Below, piece by piece: positions 1 through 11,639 of a DNA stretch of 64,000 bases (within the stretch, counting starts at the first letter, position 1; the number at the start of each line of letters is the position of its first letter). A program made the translations under genes and the position numbers. The notes beneath the pieces were generated by a model. That model worked only from the letters and a program-made list of their open reading frames with translations. It ran no database searches and had not been told where the DNA came from. The DNA is taken from the NCBI GenBank assembly GCA_022376925.1, contig JAIOJX010000032.1:102168794-102232793 (forward strand), in the 5' to 3' direction. The stretch comes from Tragulus kanchil (lineage: Eukaryota > Chordata > Mammalia > Artiodactyla > Tragulidae).

Positions 1-2540
1 TCACCTACACTGACATCTTTAGCACTTGGGCAACCACCTTACGCCTAGGACTTTCTAAATGACCTACATTCCATTTGAGACCTTGAACTCTTGTCTTAAC
101 TGCATATTCTAAAAGTCTGGATGAACACAATAATCCAAACAGTCCAAGAGAAATATTAGGATGGAAATAAACATTTAATAAGCACACCGAGGGAACACCT
201 GTCAAGAATAATGTGTGATCAGTGGTAAATTGGGTACAATGCTAGTTTGGTTTGAGAAAAGAACTTTGGATAGAATATTCAAATTTTAGGACAGCTCTGA
301 GTTCCAGACCGGCTATTGTATAGTCTTTTATTCTTGAATTGAGCAGGAAATACCCAGATATGATAACCAGTCAATATTTTTAATTGCCAATAAGCATCTT
401 AGGGAGAATGTGGTCTTAATATTTACACTTAAAGTAATATGGAATTATAGTCTGATTGGTATCTTTATCACAGGACCTACTTTTGATGAGTCTGCCCCTC
501 CATAGTCAAGGATTCCTGTCCTCAGCCATGAAAACTGTATTAAGTCAGAGAAGCATAATCTTATTGTGAAAAAATGGTCATTAGATCACACTCTTCACTA
601 AATGATTCATCTAATTTGGAAAGATTCTATGGAGAGAACATATTTTGTACCTAAAGGTAATAGAACCATGTGGTAACTAATGAAGCCTAAAAAAGACTAG
701 AAGGACCATGATTCTAGAGTCCATGACAGGTCCTAGAATCAAAAGCCAGACCTCTAAGTGATATTAAGTGTTTAACAATTCACATTTACTAGAAATGGGG
801 CTAAAACTACATCTTATTTCTGGAAAAATTCCTACAGAGGTATAGCTTACCAATAGAGTAGCTCAGCTGATCATTGTGACTTAACTGGAGTGAGTGGCTT
901 AGAGAAAACTTCTTATATCGGTTCACATATGCATTCAGATTCTCTCTTTGTCTTTCTGTCATCCTAATCCTAAAAAGAAAAATTTTATAGATGTTTTGAT
1001 TCCTGATAGAAAGTTTCAACAGAAAATCTTCCTTCCTGTATCTCTTAGGGTCAAGTCTGTGATATGAATGGAATAGAGATTAAAAAATACAGAGGTATGG
1101 TGCTGGAACATCAGGATGGAAACCCACCATCAGAAAGGTCCAGTTGATATGGAACAATAATGGATACTCTGAGAACTAATATTACTGAGAAATTCAGTAG
1201 TGACTCTTTGTAGCCCAGAGATAATGATGGAGATATTATAGCCCTGTACTTTTTAAGCACTGAAATAATATATTTCAGAAATATTAAAAATTAAGAGGCA
1301 GTATATATCCATCACAAGAAAGTTTGGGACAAGTATCATGAGAGGCAAAATCAAGAGCTGACTGGGGAGTTTTAAGAAAATGGTTAGTAAAAATAAGGCA
1401 TCCCTAGGGGTAGGATAGATGTCCTAGCAAGTGGTAGAGTTCAATCCATGCAACCAGAATAAATATGGAGGGTGAACCTGAGGGAAGTCTTGAACAATAC
1501 TCATCTCTTGGTAGTTTTCTAGACTAAAGCATCTTTTTAGACTGGAAATCAAGGAATGACAAACTAGTTCCCCAAGATGAAAAAAACATGTTTTACCATG
1601 GCAATAATTGCATGGGAATAATTGCTCACTTATTCTCCAAATAATCTAATCCTTTTTATTTAGGAATACTATTTTGGATATTTCTCTTTCCAAGACATTT
1701 CATGTCTCTTAGATCTAGGTTTTAAGACACTGATATCTGGTGATACAGCATAATATAAAGCTCCTGTGGGTAGAGGTTGCATGTTTGCCAGATAGTGAAG
1801 TCAGGGTCAAAACTAGCCTGCAGAGTCACCCCTAATTTCCTGCTACCAAAGTACATAGCTTAAATGAAAATGTGTGGTTACTGGCACAACCTTACTATAC
1901 TGCATTCTTATCTGGGGATGATGAGAACTATCATCATGAAAAGACAATATGGGAGGTTCTAAAGTTCACGTCATGTAGCCAAGATGTAAGTCAAATACTA
2001 CACCCTGGACAGAAATGGCAAAGATGAGCTCAACTGAATTTTCAGATCTTTTTGTATAAACTGAACATTTAATCAGTGGGTGCCTACTATGTGTCAGACA
2101 CCATTGAAACCCTAGTGATGGATGAATGCAAGAGAAATATCTGGCCATCAGGATGTTTTAAAATGATGCAGATTAGACACAAGTATATTCTCTAGCCAGG
2201 CTTCCCTGGCGGTCCAGAGGGTGCAGGGGGCACTAGTTTGATCCATGGCCCAAGGGGATCCCATGTGCAGCGAACCACTGAACTGGTGTGTCCAGTTGTC
2301 AGCCAGTGCTCTGGGGCACAGGTGCCCAGAGCCGGTGCTCGGCAGCGGGAGAGGGGGAGGCTGCTGCAATGGGAGGCCCATACGTGCCAGAGAGTGAAGA
2401 TGGATGAAAATAAATAAATAAAAAACAATAAAAGAGGCCAAAATTTTTTTAAAGTATATTCTCTAGTTCATTAAAAGGGCTCTTGTCATTAATGTAATGA
2501 GATAAAGGAATTAATACCTGGGTACCGGTGTCTAAATTTT
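1..2540. repeat. Old direct-repeat unit, left part (unclassified)
   Basis: No recognisable gene. From about 290 on, short blocks match 12300-13320 in the same order and strand at roughly 65-75% by eye. Examples are 325-400 with 12350-12425, 470-760 with 12495-12780 and 2085-2160 with 12930-12995. Bases 780-2040 have no counterpart in the second unit. The unit was later split by the L1 at 2541. It could be an old ERV or LTR fragment, but I cannot assign a family. Confidence 0.5.
2196..2451 (+). mobile_element. CHR-type tRNA-derived SINE (shortened)
   Basis: The body resembles the other CHR-type SINEs here but is shortened in the tRNA-like head and middle. Target-site duplication AAGTATATTCTCTAG lies at 2181-2195 and 2452-2466, so the insertion is a genuine retrotransposition. 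A short A-rich tail precedes the right repeat. The D1 copy is 3302-3555. Confidence 0.85.
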
Positions 2541-3301
2541 TTATGTAATTATTTTTATTTTACTTTTACAGAATTTTGTTGTTTATAACTATACATAAAT
2601 CCAAATAAGTCATAGGTATACTCTTGACCCTTCCCACCTGAACCCCTCTCCCAGTCCCTCTCAATCCAACTCCTCCAGATTGTTGCATAGCCCCCATATA
2701 AGTTCCCGTAATCTTACAGCATATTCACAATGGCTATCTCTTTTATATATGGTAGTGTAGGGTTCCATGTTACTTTTTCCATACTTCTCATCCACTCCTC
2801 CCTCTCCCCAGTGACCATAAGTCTATTCTCTATGTCTGTTTCTCCATTGCTGCTCTGCATATGCAATTATCAGTACTATCTTTCTAGATTCCATATATAT
2901 ATTAGTATACTATATTTGTCCTTCTCTTTTTGACTTACTTTGTATAATCGGTTATAGAGTCATCCAGCTCATTAGGACTATTCAAATGCATTTCTTTTTA
3001 CGACTGAGAAATATTCCATTGTATGTGTGTACCATAACTTCTTTATCCATTCATTTGTTGATGGACATCTAGGTTCTTTCCATGTTCTAGCTACTGTAAA
3101 AAGTGCTTCAGTGAACATTGGAATACATGCTCTTACAATTTTGATTTCCTTGAGGTATATGCCTAATAGTGGGATTGCTGCCATCATATTTGTTTGATTC
3201 CTAGTTCCTTTGAAACCCTAGTGATGGATGAATGCAAGAGAAATATCTGGCCATCAGGATGTTTTAAAATGATGCAGATTAGACACAAGTATATTCTCTA
3301 G

Positions 3302-3555
3302 CCAGGCTTCCCTGGCGGTCCAGAGGTGCAGGGGCACTAGTTTGATCCATGGCCCAAGGGGATCCCATGTGCAGCGAACCACTGAACTGGTGTGTCCAGT
3401 TGTCAGCCAGTGCTCTGGGGCACAGGTGCCCAGAGCCGGTGCTCGGCAGCGGGAGAGGGGGAGGCTGCTGCAATGGGAGGCCCATACGTGCCAGAGAGTG
3501 AAGATGGATGAAAATAAATAAATAAAAAACAATAAAAGAGGCCAAAATTTTTTTA
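3302..3555 (+). mobile_element. CHR-type SINE, D1 copy
   Basis: Same insertion as 2196-2451, with the same flanking 15-bp target-site duplication (3287-3301 and 3556-3570). It differs by small deletions in G runs. Not an independent insertion. Confidence 0.85.
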
Positions 3556-4977
3556 AAGTATATTCTCTAGTTCATTAAAAGGGCTCTTGTCATTAATGTA
3601 ATGAGATAAAGGAATTAATACCTGGGTACCGGTGTCTAAATTTTTTATGTAATTATTTTTATTTTACTTTTACAGAATTTTGTTGTTTATAACTATACAT
3701 AAATCCAAATAAGTCATAGGTATACTCTTGACCCTTCCCACCTGAACCCCTCTCCCAGTCCCTCTCAATCCAACTCCTCCAGATTGTTGCATAGCCCCCA
3801 TATAAGTTCCCGTAATCTTACAGCATATTCACAATGGCTATCTCTTTTATATATGGTAGTGTAGGGTTCCATGTTACTTTTTCCATACTTCTCATCCACT
3901 CCTCCCTCTCCCCAGTGACCATAAGTCTATTCTCTATGTCTGTTTCTCCATTGCTGCTCTGCATATGCAATTATCAGTACTATCTTTCTAGATTCCATAT
4001 ATATATTAGTATACTATATTTGTCCTTCTCTTTTTGACTTACTTTGTATAATCGGTTATAGAGTCATCCAGCTCATTAGGACTATTCAAATGCATTTCTT
4101 TTTACGACTGAGAAATATTCCATTGTATGTGTGTACCATAACTTCTTTATCCATTCATTTGTTGATGGACATCTAGGTTCTTTCCATGTTCTAGCTACTG
4201 TAAAAAGTGCTTCAGTGAACATTGGAATACATGCGTCTCTTACAATTTTGATTTCCTTGAGGTATATGCCTAATAGTGGGATTGCTGCCATCATACGGTC
4301 CTTCTATTCCTAGTTTTTAAAGAAATTTCCATACTGCCTTCCATGGTGGTTGTATCAATTTACATTCCCACCAACAGTGCAAAAGTGTTTCCTTTCCTCT
4401 ACACGCTCTGCAGCATTTATTGTCTGTGAACTTTTTGATGGCCATTCTGACTGGTATGAGGTGACAGCTCATGGTAGTTTCAGTTTCCATTTCTGTATGA
4501 TGAGTGACATTGCCCATCTTATGACGTGTTTTTTGACCATCTGTATGTCTTCTTAAGAGAGATTTCTTTTTATTTCTGTTTCACATTTTTTAAATTGGGT
4601 TTGTTTCTTCGATGTTAAATTGTATGAGCTGCTTGTATATTTTGGAAATTAATTCTTTGTCAGTTGTTTCATTTTCTATTATTTTCTCCCATTTTGAGGG
4701 TTGTCTTTGCACCTATTTATAATTTCTTTTGCTGTGTAAAAGCTTTTAAATTTAATTAGGTCCTACTTTTTTGTTTTTATTTCCATTACTCTAGACAGCA
4801 GGTCATAGAAGATCTTACTTTGATTTATGTCATTGAGTGTTTTGCCTATGTTTTCCTCTAAGAGTTTTATGGTTTCTGGTGTTAAACTCAAAATGGATTA
4901 AAGACCTTAATGTATCTTTGTGTAAGGTGTTAGGGAGTATTCCAACTTCATTTTTTTTACATGTAGCTGTCCAATTT

Positions 4978-7162
4978 TCCCAGCACCATTTATTGAAGAG
5001 GCTATCTTTGTCCCATTGTCAAAATAGGTGTGTGTTTACCTTTGGGCTCTTGTCACAGGCACTGTGCAGTCACTTATCTCTAATTAACAGATGTGAGCAA
5101 ATGCTCAATTACCTCTATACTATTTTCAGAGAACCTCTGTCACGGGCACGGTGCAGTTACTTTATCTCTGATAAACAGATGCAAGGAAATGCTAAATCAC
5201 CTCTATTCTGTTTTCAGAGAACTTTCAATTTACACCATGTAGTTCCCTCAAACATTAGAGAATAGAACTTCAACAGTAAAAGGGCGTGGAGTTCAAATCA
5301 AGATCAGGTTTATTAGCATAAAGAACATTAATCAGTAACCATGTATCCAAGTATTAGCATCAGTACATTGTATTACAGTTCAGAACTTCAAACAGTAACA
5401 ATTTGAAGCTTCAAAGAATGTTTCACGGCTCTAAAATTACTTCAGAACTCGAACAGTAAATTATTTCAGAACTCCAGAAAGTATCTCAGAACTTTAAAGT
5501 TATTTCAAAACTCTAAAGTTATTTCAGAATTCAATCAAAAAAGTAACAGAAAAATCTTACCCCAGAACTGGAGGAGCAATCTCACCCAGATGTAACTGAG
5601 TTCAATAGATGTCCTGCTGTACAATTTATTCTCTCCCTTTTTATAACAAGATTCTCTCTTTGTGGTGTAAAATTTTCTGCAGGCCAGTGGGCTTCTCTGC
5701 CATTTAGTCATTGTGTTCCTCCAAGCATTATGTGATTTAGGACTTAAAGGAACAACTAATCTTAACAATGTGTGTCACTAATATGACCTTTTTATTCATA
5801 TAAAACCAATAAAACTATCACTTGTTTAAGCTATGATTAAAAAACTCTATTTACTATATGAACTAACTCAGAGGAAGTTACTCATCTTCAAACTCATCTT
5901 CCTTATCTTGAGGCAGACAAAACTCACAGAATATCGCTGTGGAGATTTCCCTTTTCAGGAAACTAAAAGGTTTTTATTTACTCTTAGGCCTCTAAATCTT
6001 ACATAGAACATGTGTTACAAATTCTTCATCACTAGAGGTTACCAATTCACTATCTATCATTATGTTCTTAAACTCAAAATGGGCAATTTTTGGTGCATGT
6101 CCCAGCACCATTTATTGAAGAGGCTATCTTTGTCCCATTGTCAAAATAGGTGTGTGTTTACCTTTGGGCTCTTGTCACAGGCACTGTGCAGTCACTTATC
6201 TCTAATTAACAGATGTGAGCAAATGCTCAATTACCTCTATACTATTTTCAGAGAACCTCTGTCACGGGCACGGTGCAGTTACTTTATCTCTGATAAACAG
6301 ATGCAAGGAAATGCTAAATCACCTCTATTCTGTTTTCAGAGAACTTTCAATTTACACCATGTAGTTCCCTCAAACATTAGAGAATAGAACTTCAACAGTA
6401 AAAGGGCGTGGAGTTCAAATCAAGATCAGGTTTATTAGCATAAAGAACATTAATCAGTAACCATGTATCCAAGTATTAGCATCAGTACATTGTATTACAG
6501 TTCAGAACTTCAAACAGTAACAATTTGAAGCTTCAAAGAATGTTTCACGGCTCTAAAATTACTTCAGAACTCGAACAGTAAATTATTTCAGAACTCCAGA
6601 AAGTATCTCAGAACTTTAAAGTTATTTCAAAACTCTAAAGTTATTTCAGAATTCAATCAAAAAAGTAACAGAAAAATCTTACCCCAGAACTGGAGAGGAG
6701 CAATCTCACCCAGATGTAACTGAGTTCAATAGATGTCCTGCTGTACAATTTATTCTCTCCCTTTTTATAACAAGATTCTCTCTTTGTGGTGTAAAATTTT
6801 CTGCAGGCCAGTGGGCTTCTCTGCCATTTAGTCATTGTGTTCCTCCAAGCATTATGTGATTTAGGACTTAAAGGAACAACTAATCTTAACAATGTGTGTC
6901 ACTAATATGACCTTTTTATTCATATAAAACCAATAAAACTATCACTTGTTTAAGCTATGATTAAAAAACTCTATTTACTATATGAACTAACTCAGAGGAA
7001 GTTACTCATCTTCAAACTCATCTTCCTTATCTTGAGGCAGACAAAACTCACAGAATATCGCTGTGGAGATTTCCCTTTTCAGGAAACTAAAAGGTTTTTA
7101 TTTACTCTTAGGCCTCTAAATCTTACATAGAACATGTGTTACAAATTCTTCATCACTAGAGG
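4978..7162. repeat. Tandem duplication D2, period 1122
   Basis: 4978-6038 recurs at 6100-7162, joined by 61 unmatched bases (6039-6099). The unit begins inside L1 and ends inside an LTR. One two-base indel lies near 5572/6693. The second copy ends within a few bases of where D3 begins, so D2 and D3 are chained. Confidence 0.93.
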
Positions 7163-7432
7163 ACAAATCCTGACTCACTTGGTCACAGTTTCTCCCAGAC
7201 ACAATTCTTTTGCCTTTTAGATTAATATATACTCCATCTTTGGGTATCATCATATTTACCCATTCTTCTTCTCCATCTGAGCTAATATCACTTTCTAGTG
7301 GGCAGATCGAAGGTCTCAGAAGCTTATCTGGGGTTGGAGGATCATCTGAGTCACTCTCTTCTTCCTCACTAAGTTCTCTATATCCTAAGGTCCAGTATAT
7401 TCCCAGAAATTCTCCAGTGCCTGCCCATGACA
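5051..7432 (-). mobile_element. LTR B of the tandem pair (with D2 duplicate)
   Basis: In minus-strand order it starts with TGTCATGG at 7432, carries an acidic open frame, then a TATA-like box (TATAAAA near 5643 or its copy) and an AATAAA polyadenylation signal near 5312. The far end has two tandem repeats of about 86 bp (5051-5222). True length is about 1.26 kb once 6039-7162 is removed. Confidence 0.6.
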
Positions 7433-7433
7433 C
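7116..7433 (-). CDS. Acidic open frame in LTR U3 region (function unknown)
   Basis: 105 codons from a GTG at the LTR start. The predicted product is rich in Glu, Asp and Ser (for example SEEEESDSDDP near residue 21) and has no domain I recognise. The diverged LTR A keeps the same frame for about 48 codons from 9950 with mostly conservative changes, then stops. Some ERV LTRs encode proteins in U3, but chance openness is a real alternative. The frame at 8262-8540 is its D3 duplicate. Confidence 0.3.
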   Translation of the reverse strand: MSWAGTGEFLGIYWTLGYRELSEEEESDSDDPPTPDKLLRPSICPLESDISSDGEEEWVNMMIPKDGVYINLKGKRIVSGRNCDQVSQDLSSSDEEFVTHVLCKI

Positions 7434-7481
7434 CTCAACCTACACAATGTAGCTCCCTCTATTTTAAGAGAATAGAATTTC

Positions 7482-7791
7482 GGGCTTCCCTAGTGGTCCA
7501 GTGGGTAAGAACACCACCTTGCAGTGCAAGGGGCGCCGGTTCGATCCCTGGCCTGGGAAGATCCCACATGCCACAGAGTAGCTGGACCGATGTATCCAAT
7601 TAGCGAGCCGGAGCTCTGGAGCGCATGTGGCCAGAGCCGGTGCTCTGCGACAACAGAGGCCACTGGAATGGGAGGCCCACATGGGCCAAAGAACAAAGAT
7701 GGATGAAAATGGACAAATGAAAGACTAATAGAAGTGGCCCACCTGCTCCCCTCCCTCCCCACCCCCCCCCAAAATAAATAAATAAATGTTT
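7482..7791 (+). mobile_element. CHR-type tRNA-derived SINE, full length
   Basis: The tRNA-like head carries a B box GGTTCGATCCC. The body is of unfamiliar sequence and ends in C-rich then AAATA repeats. The target-site duplication AAGAGAATAGAATTTC (7466-7481) matches 7792-7807 with one change. It is inserted in LTR A, so it is younger than that LTR. Confidence 0.88.
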
Positions 7792-8588
7792 AAGAGAATA
7801 GAACTTCAATAGTAGAAAGGCGTGGAGTTCAAATCAAGATCAGATTTATTAGCATTAGGAACATTAAATCAGTAATCATGTATTTCAATAATTAGCATCA
7901 GTACATTGCATCAAAATTCAGAACTCAATCAGCAGAGTAACAGAGAAATCTTACCCCAGAGCTGGAGAGCTTCAGTCTCACCTCAGACGCATCTAAGTTC
8001 TGTGAGTGGGCTCCCGCACAATCTACTCTCCCCCCTTTATAGGGAAAACCCTTAGCCATTTGTCCCCCTCGCCACTTTTCCAGAAGGAGAAAGGTTGGGG
8101 GCTTAGCCAAGTTCCCAGATGGACAAAAGGCGAGTCGTTAGTTCTCAGAGCAGAGTTCAGCCATCCTCCTGTTTTCTATCAAAACTACAATCATTGTTAC
8201 ATTGTTTCACAAATCATTGTAAGCATTCAAAATTCAACAGGAAGAAACAGTGCACTAAAACTTAAGAGGACAAATCCTGACTCACTTGGTCACAGTTTCT
8301 CCCAGACACAATTCTTTTGCCTTTTAGATTAATATATACTCCATCTTTGGGTATCATCATATTTACCCATTCTTCTTCTCCATCTGAGCTAATATCACTT
8401 TCTAGTGGGCAGATCGAAGGTCTCAGAAGCTTATCTGGGGTTGGAGGATCATCTGAGTCACTCTCTTCTTCCTCACTAAGTTCTCTATATCCTAAGGTCC
8501 AGTATATTCCCAGAAATTCTCCAGTGCCTGCCCATGACACCTCAACCTACACAATGTAGCTCCCTCTATTTTAAGAGAATAGAATTTC

Positions 8589-8898
8589 GGGCTTCCCTAG
8601 TGGTCCAGTGGGTAAGAACACCACCTTGCAGTGCAAGGGGCGCCGGTTCGATCCCTGGCCTGGGAAGATCCCACATGCCACAGAGTAGCTGGACCGATGT
8701 ATCCAAATACTGAGCCGGAGCTCTGGAGCGCATGTGCCCAGAGCCGGTGCTCTGCGATAACAGAGGCCACCGCAATGGGAGGCCCACATGGGCCAAAGAA
8801 CAAAGATGAATGAAAATAGACAAATGAAAGACCAATAGAAGTGGCCTGCCTGCCCCCCTCCCTACCCACCCCCCCCCAAAATAAATAAATAAATGTTT
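8589..8898 (+). mobile_element. CHR-type SINE, D3 copy
   Basis: Same insertion site as 7482-7791, with the same target-site duplications at 8573-8588 and 8899-8914. It differs from its twin at about 14 bases, all beyond the tRNA-like head, while the surrounding 780 bp shows no difference. See findings. Confidence 0.88.
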
Positions 8899-9346
8899 AA
8901 GAGAATAGAACTTCAATAGTAGAAAGGCGTGGAGTTCAAATCAAGATCAGATTTATTAGCATTAGGAACATTAAATCAGTAATCATGTATTTCAATAATT
9001 AGCATCAGTACATTGCATCAAAATTCAGAACTCAATCAGCAGAGTAACAGAGAAATCTTACCCCAGAGCTGGAGAGCTTCAGTCTCACCTCAGACGCATC
9101 TAAGTTCTGTGAGTGGGCTCCCGCACAATCTACTCTCCCCCCTTTATAGGGAAAACCCTTAGCCATTTGTCCCCCTCGCCACTTTTCCAGAAGGAGAAAG
9201 GTTGGGGGCTTAGCCAAGTTCCCAGATGGACAAAAGGCGAGTCGTTAGTTCTCAGAGCAGAGTTCAGCCATCCTCCTGTTTTCTATCAAAACTACAATCA
9301 TTGTTACATTGTTTCACAAATCATTGTAAGCATTCAAAATTCAACA

Positions 9347-11497
9347 GGAAGAAACAGTGAAGCTAATCACAGCTGCATATACTTTCACTTCTGCTTTCAT
9401 TTACAATCTAAAAAATAATATTCATTTAAAGGACAGTCTAATCTTTACTTTATTCAACCTACTCCTGGCTTCTATGTCGAGTTTACAACATGAGTTAGAC
9501 TGGAACAGGTTATTCAGGCCTAGGACTAAGCTAACTTATTCCTAGGAAAGTAAACAGATAAGGTTGGAATGTTGCCATTAGGGCTTTTGTTATTTGCCAG
9601 TAGCTTTCAAGCTCTGCTTATGGGTGGAATTCTACCGAGGCCGCTGGCGGTGAGTTACAAATTCCTTATCGCTGGAGGAAGAGTTCTGGCTCACCTGGCT
9701 ATAGCTTCTCTTAGAGACAAACTTCTTCCCTTAAGGGTTAGTATATATGCCTCCCTTGGGTATCATCATATTCACTCACTCTTCGGCCCCACCTGAGCTA
9801 ACATCATTTTTCAGGGGGGCGGATTCTAAGTCTTAAAAGTTTATCTGGGGTTTGAGGATCATCTGAGTCACTCTCTTCATCCTCACTAATTTCTCTATAC
9901 CCTAAGGCCCAGTATATTCCTAGGAATTCTCCAGAGTCTGCCCATGACACTATCTTGTTCCATTGGTCTATTTCTGTTTTTTTGTGCCGGTACTATACTG
10001 TCTTTATGACTGTTGCTTTGTTTGTATAGTTTAAACTTAGAGAAGTTGCTCCTTCCATCTCCATTCTTCTTTATCAAGATTGCTTTGGCTATCCAGGGTC
10101 TTTTGTGTTTCCATACAAACTGTGCTATTTTTACTCTTGTTCTGTGAAAAATGCCTTTTGGTAACTTGATAGGAATTGCATTAAATATATAGATGATATT
10201 TGATAACATGGTCATTTTCACAGTATTGATTCTTCCAACCCAGTAGCATGGAATATCTCTCCAAATGTTTATATCATCTTCGATTTCTTTCATTAGTGTC
10301 TTTTTCTCTGTGTACAGTTCTTTAGTGTCTTTAGGGAGATTTATTCCTAGATATTTTATTCTTTTGGTTGCAGTGGTGAAGGGGATTGCCTCTTTGAGAT
10401 TTTTGTCAATCATTAGCATTCAATATACTTTTAAATTCAAAACCAAGGAAGAAACAGTGAAGCTAATCACAGCTGCATATACTTTCACTTCTGCTTTCAT
10501 TTACAATCTAAAAAATAATATTCATTTAAAGGACAGTCTAATCTTTACTTTATTCAACCTACTCCTGGCTTCTATGTCGAGTTTACAACATGAGTTAGAC
10601 TGGAACAGGTTATTCAGGCCTAGGACTAAGCTAACTTATTCCTAGGAAAGTAAACAGATAAGGTTGGAATGTTGCCATTAGGGCTTTTGTTATTTGCCAG
10701 TAGCTTTCAAGCTCTGCTTATGGGTGGAATTCTACCGAGGCCGCTGGCGGTGAGTTACAAATTCCTTATCGCTGGAGGAAGAGTTCTGGCTCACCTGGCT
10801 ATAGCTTCTCTTAGAGACAAACTTCTTCCCTTAAGGGTTAGTATATATGCCTCCCTTGGGTATCATCATATTCACTCACTCTTCGGCCCCACCTGAGCTA
10901 ACATCATTTTTCAGGGGGGCGGATTCTAAGTCTTAAAAGTTTATCTGGGGTTTGAGGATCATCTGAGTCACTCTCTTCATCCTCACTAATTTCTCTATAC
11001 CCTAAGGCCCAGTATATTCCTAGGAATTCTCCAGAGTCTGCCCATGACACTATCTTGTTCCATTGGTCTATTTCTGTTTTTTTGTGCCGGTACTATACTG
11101 TCTTTATGACTGTTGCTTTGTTTGTATAGTTTAAACTTAGAGAAGTTGCTCCTTCCATCTCCATTCTTCTTTATCAAGATTGCTTTGGCTATCCAGGGTC
11201 TTTTGTGTTTCCATACAAACTGTGCTATTTTTACTCTTGTTCTGTGAAAAATGCCTTTTGGTAACTTGATAGGAATTGCATTAAATATATAGATGATATT
11301 TGATAACATGGTCATTTTCACAGTATTGATTCTTCCAACCCAGTAGCATGGAATATCTCTCCAAATGTTTATATCATCTTCGATTTCTTTCATTAGTGTC
11401 TTTTTCTCTGTGTACAGTTCTTTAGTGTCTTTAGGGAGATTTATTCCTAGATATTTTATTCTTTTGGTTGCAGTGGTGAAGGGGATTGCCTCTTTGA
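9347..11497. repeat. Tandem duplication D4, period 1100
   Basis: 9347-10397 recurs at 10447-11497. The 49 bases 10398-10446 match neither flank. The unit crosses the LTR/L1 border at 9949. The L1 ORF2 open frame ending at 10419 is chimeric, because its first residues come from the filler. Confidence 0.94.
10995..11480 (-). pseudogene. L1 ORF2 C-terminal region fragment
   Basis: The frame reads through the LGINLPKDTKELY and NIWRDIPCYWVGRINTVKM blocks characteristic of the region downstream of the L1 RT domain, then stops where the LTR was inserted. The stretch 9895-10397 is the D4 duplicate, with a chimeric N-terminus derived from junction filler. Confidence 0.85.
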
Positions 11498-11639
11498 TTT
11501 CATTTTCTGATTTTTCATTGTTTGTATATAGGAATGTGAGTGATTATTGTGTATTGATTTTGTATCTTGCAACTTTGCTAAATTCACTGATTACTAATTT
11601 TCTAATTGTGTCTTTGGGGTTTTCTATGTATAGTATCAT

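Larger units (their letters stand above)
2104..4295. repeat. Tandem duplication D1, period 1106
   Basis: 2104-3188 recurs at 3210-4295. The unit holds the end of the old host repeat, a CHR SINE and an L1 3' end, so its borders ignore element borders. The copies differ only by small indels, for example in a G run of the SINE and a three-base gap near 3133. Bases 3189-3209 at the junction are a garbled version of the sequence following the second copy. Likely an unmerged assembly overlap. Confidence 0.93.
7158..9359. repeat. Tandem duplication D3, period 1107
   Basis: 7158-8252 recurs at 8265-9359 with 12 filler bases between. Flanks of the embedded SINE (about 780 bp) look identical in the two copies, yet the SINE itself (7482-7791 against 8589-8898) differs at about 14 positions. 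The second copy overlaps the start of D4 by about 13 bp. Confidence 0.94.
5051..9949 (-). mobile_element. Two tandem ERV-type LTRs inserted in L1
   Basis: Outer ends read TGTCA...TGACA, the inverted-repeat form of LTR termini. Flanking bases are CTCT (5047-5050) and CTAT (9950-9953), a probable 4-bp target-site duplication with one mismatch. Two diverged direct repeats fill the interval on the minus strand, meeting near 7432. After removing D2, D3 and part of D4 the insert is about 2.7 kb. No gag, pol or env is visible between them, so this may be an LTR-LTR recombinant or a non-autonomous element. Confidence 0.6.
7433..9949 (-). mobile_element. LTR A of the tandem pair (with SINE and D3 duplicate)
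   Basis: Minus-strand order: TGTCATGGG start at 9949, U3, TATAAAG box at about 8035-8041, AATAAA at 7845-7850, end near 7433. It lacks the last 170 bp present in LTR B. A CHR SINE split it at 7481. The TATA to poly(A) spacing of about 190 bp is reasonable for an R region. Related copies lie at 8899-9359. Confidence 0.6.

Noticed and set aside
4837..6387. Two long plus-strand frames (142 and 125 codons) sharing ~95 residues, looking like a gene family
   Set aside because: The shared part is the D2 duplication of an L1/LTR boundary. The heads are junction-dependent and the frames lie antisense in retroelements.
7482..7560. A functional tRNA gene (B box GGTTCGATCCC present)
   Set aside because: The sequence does not fold as a complete cloverleaf by eye and continues into a SINE body with tail and target-site duplication. 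The same applies to the other CHR and Bov-tA heads.
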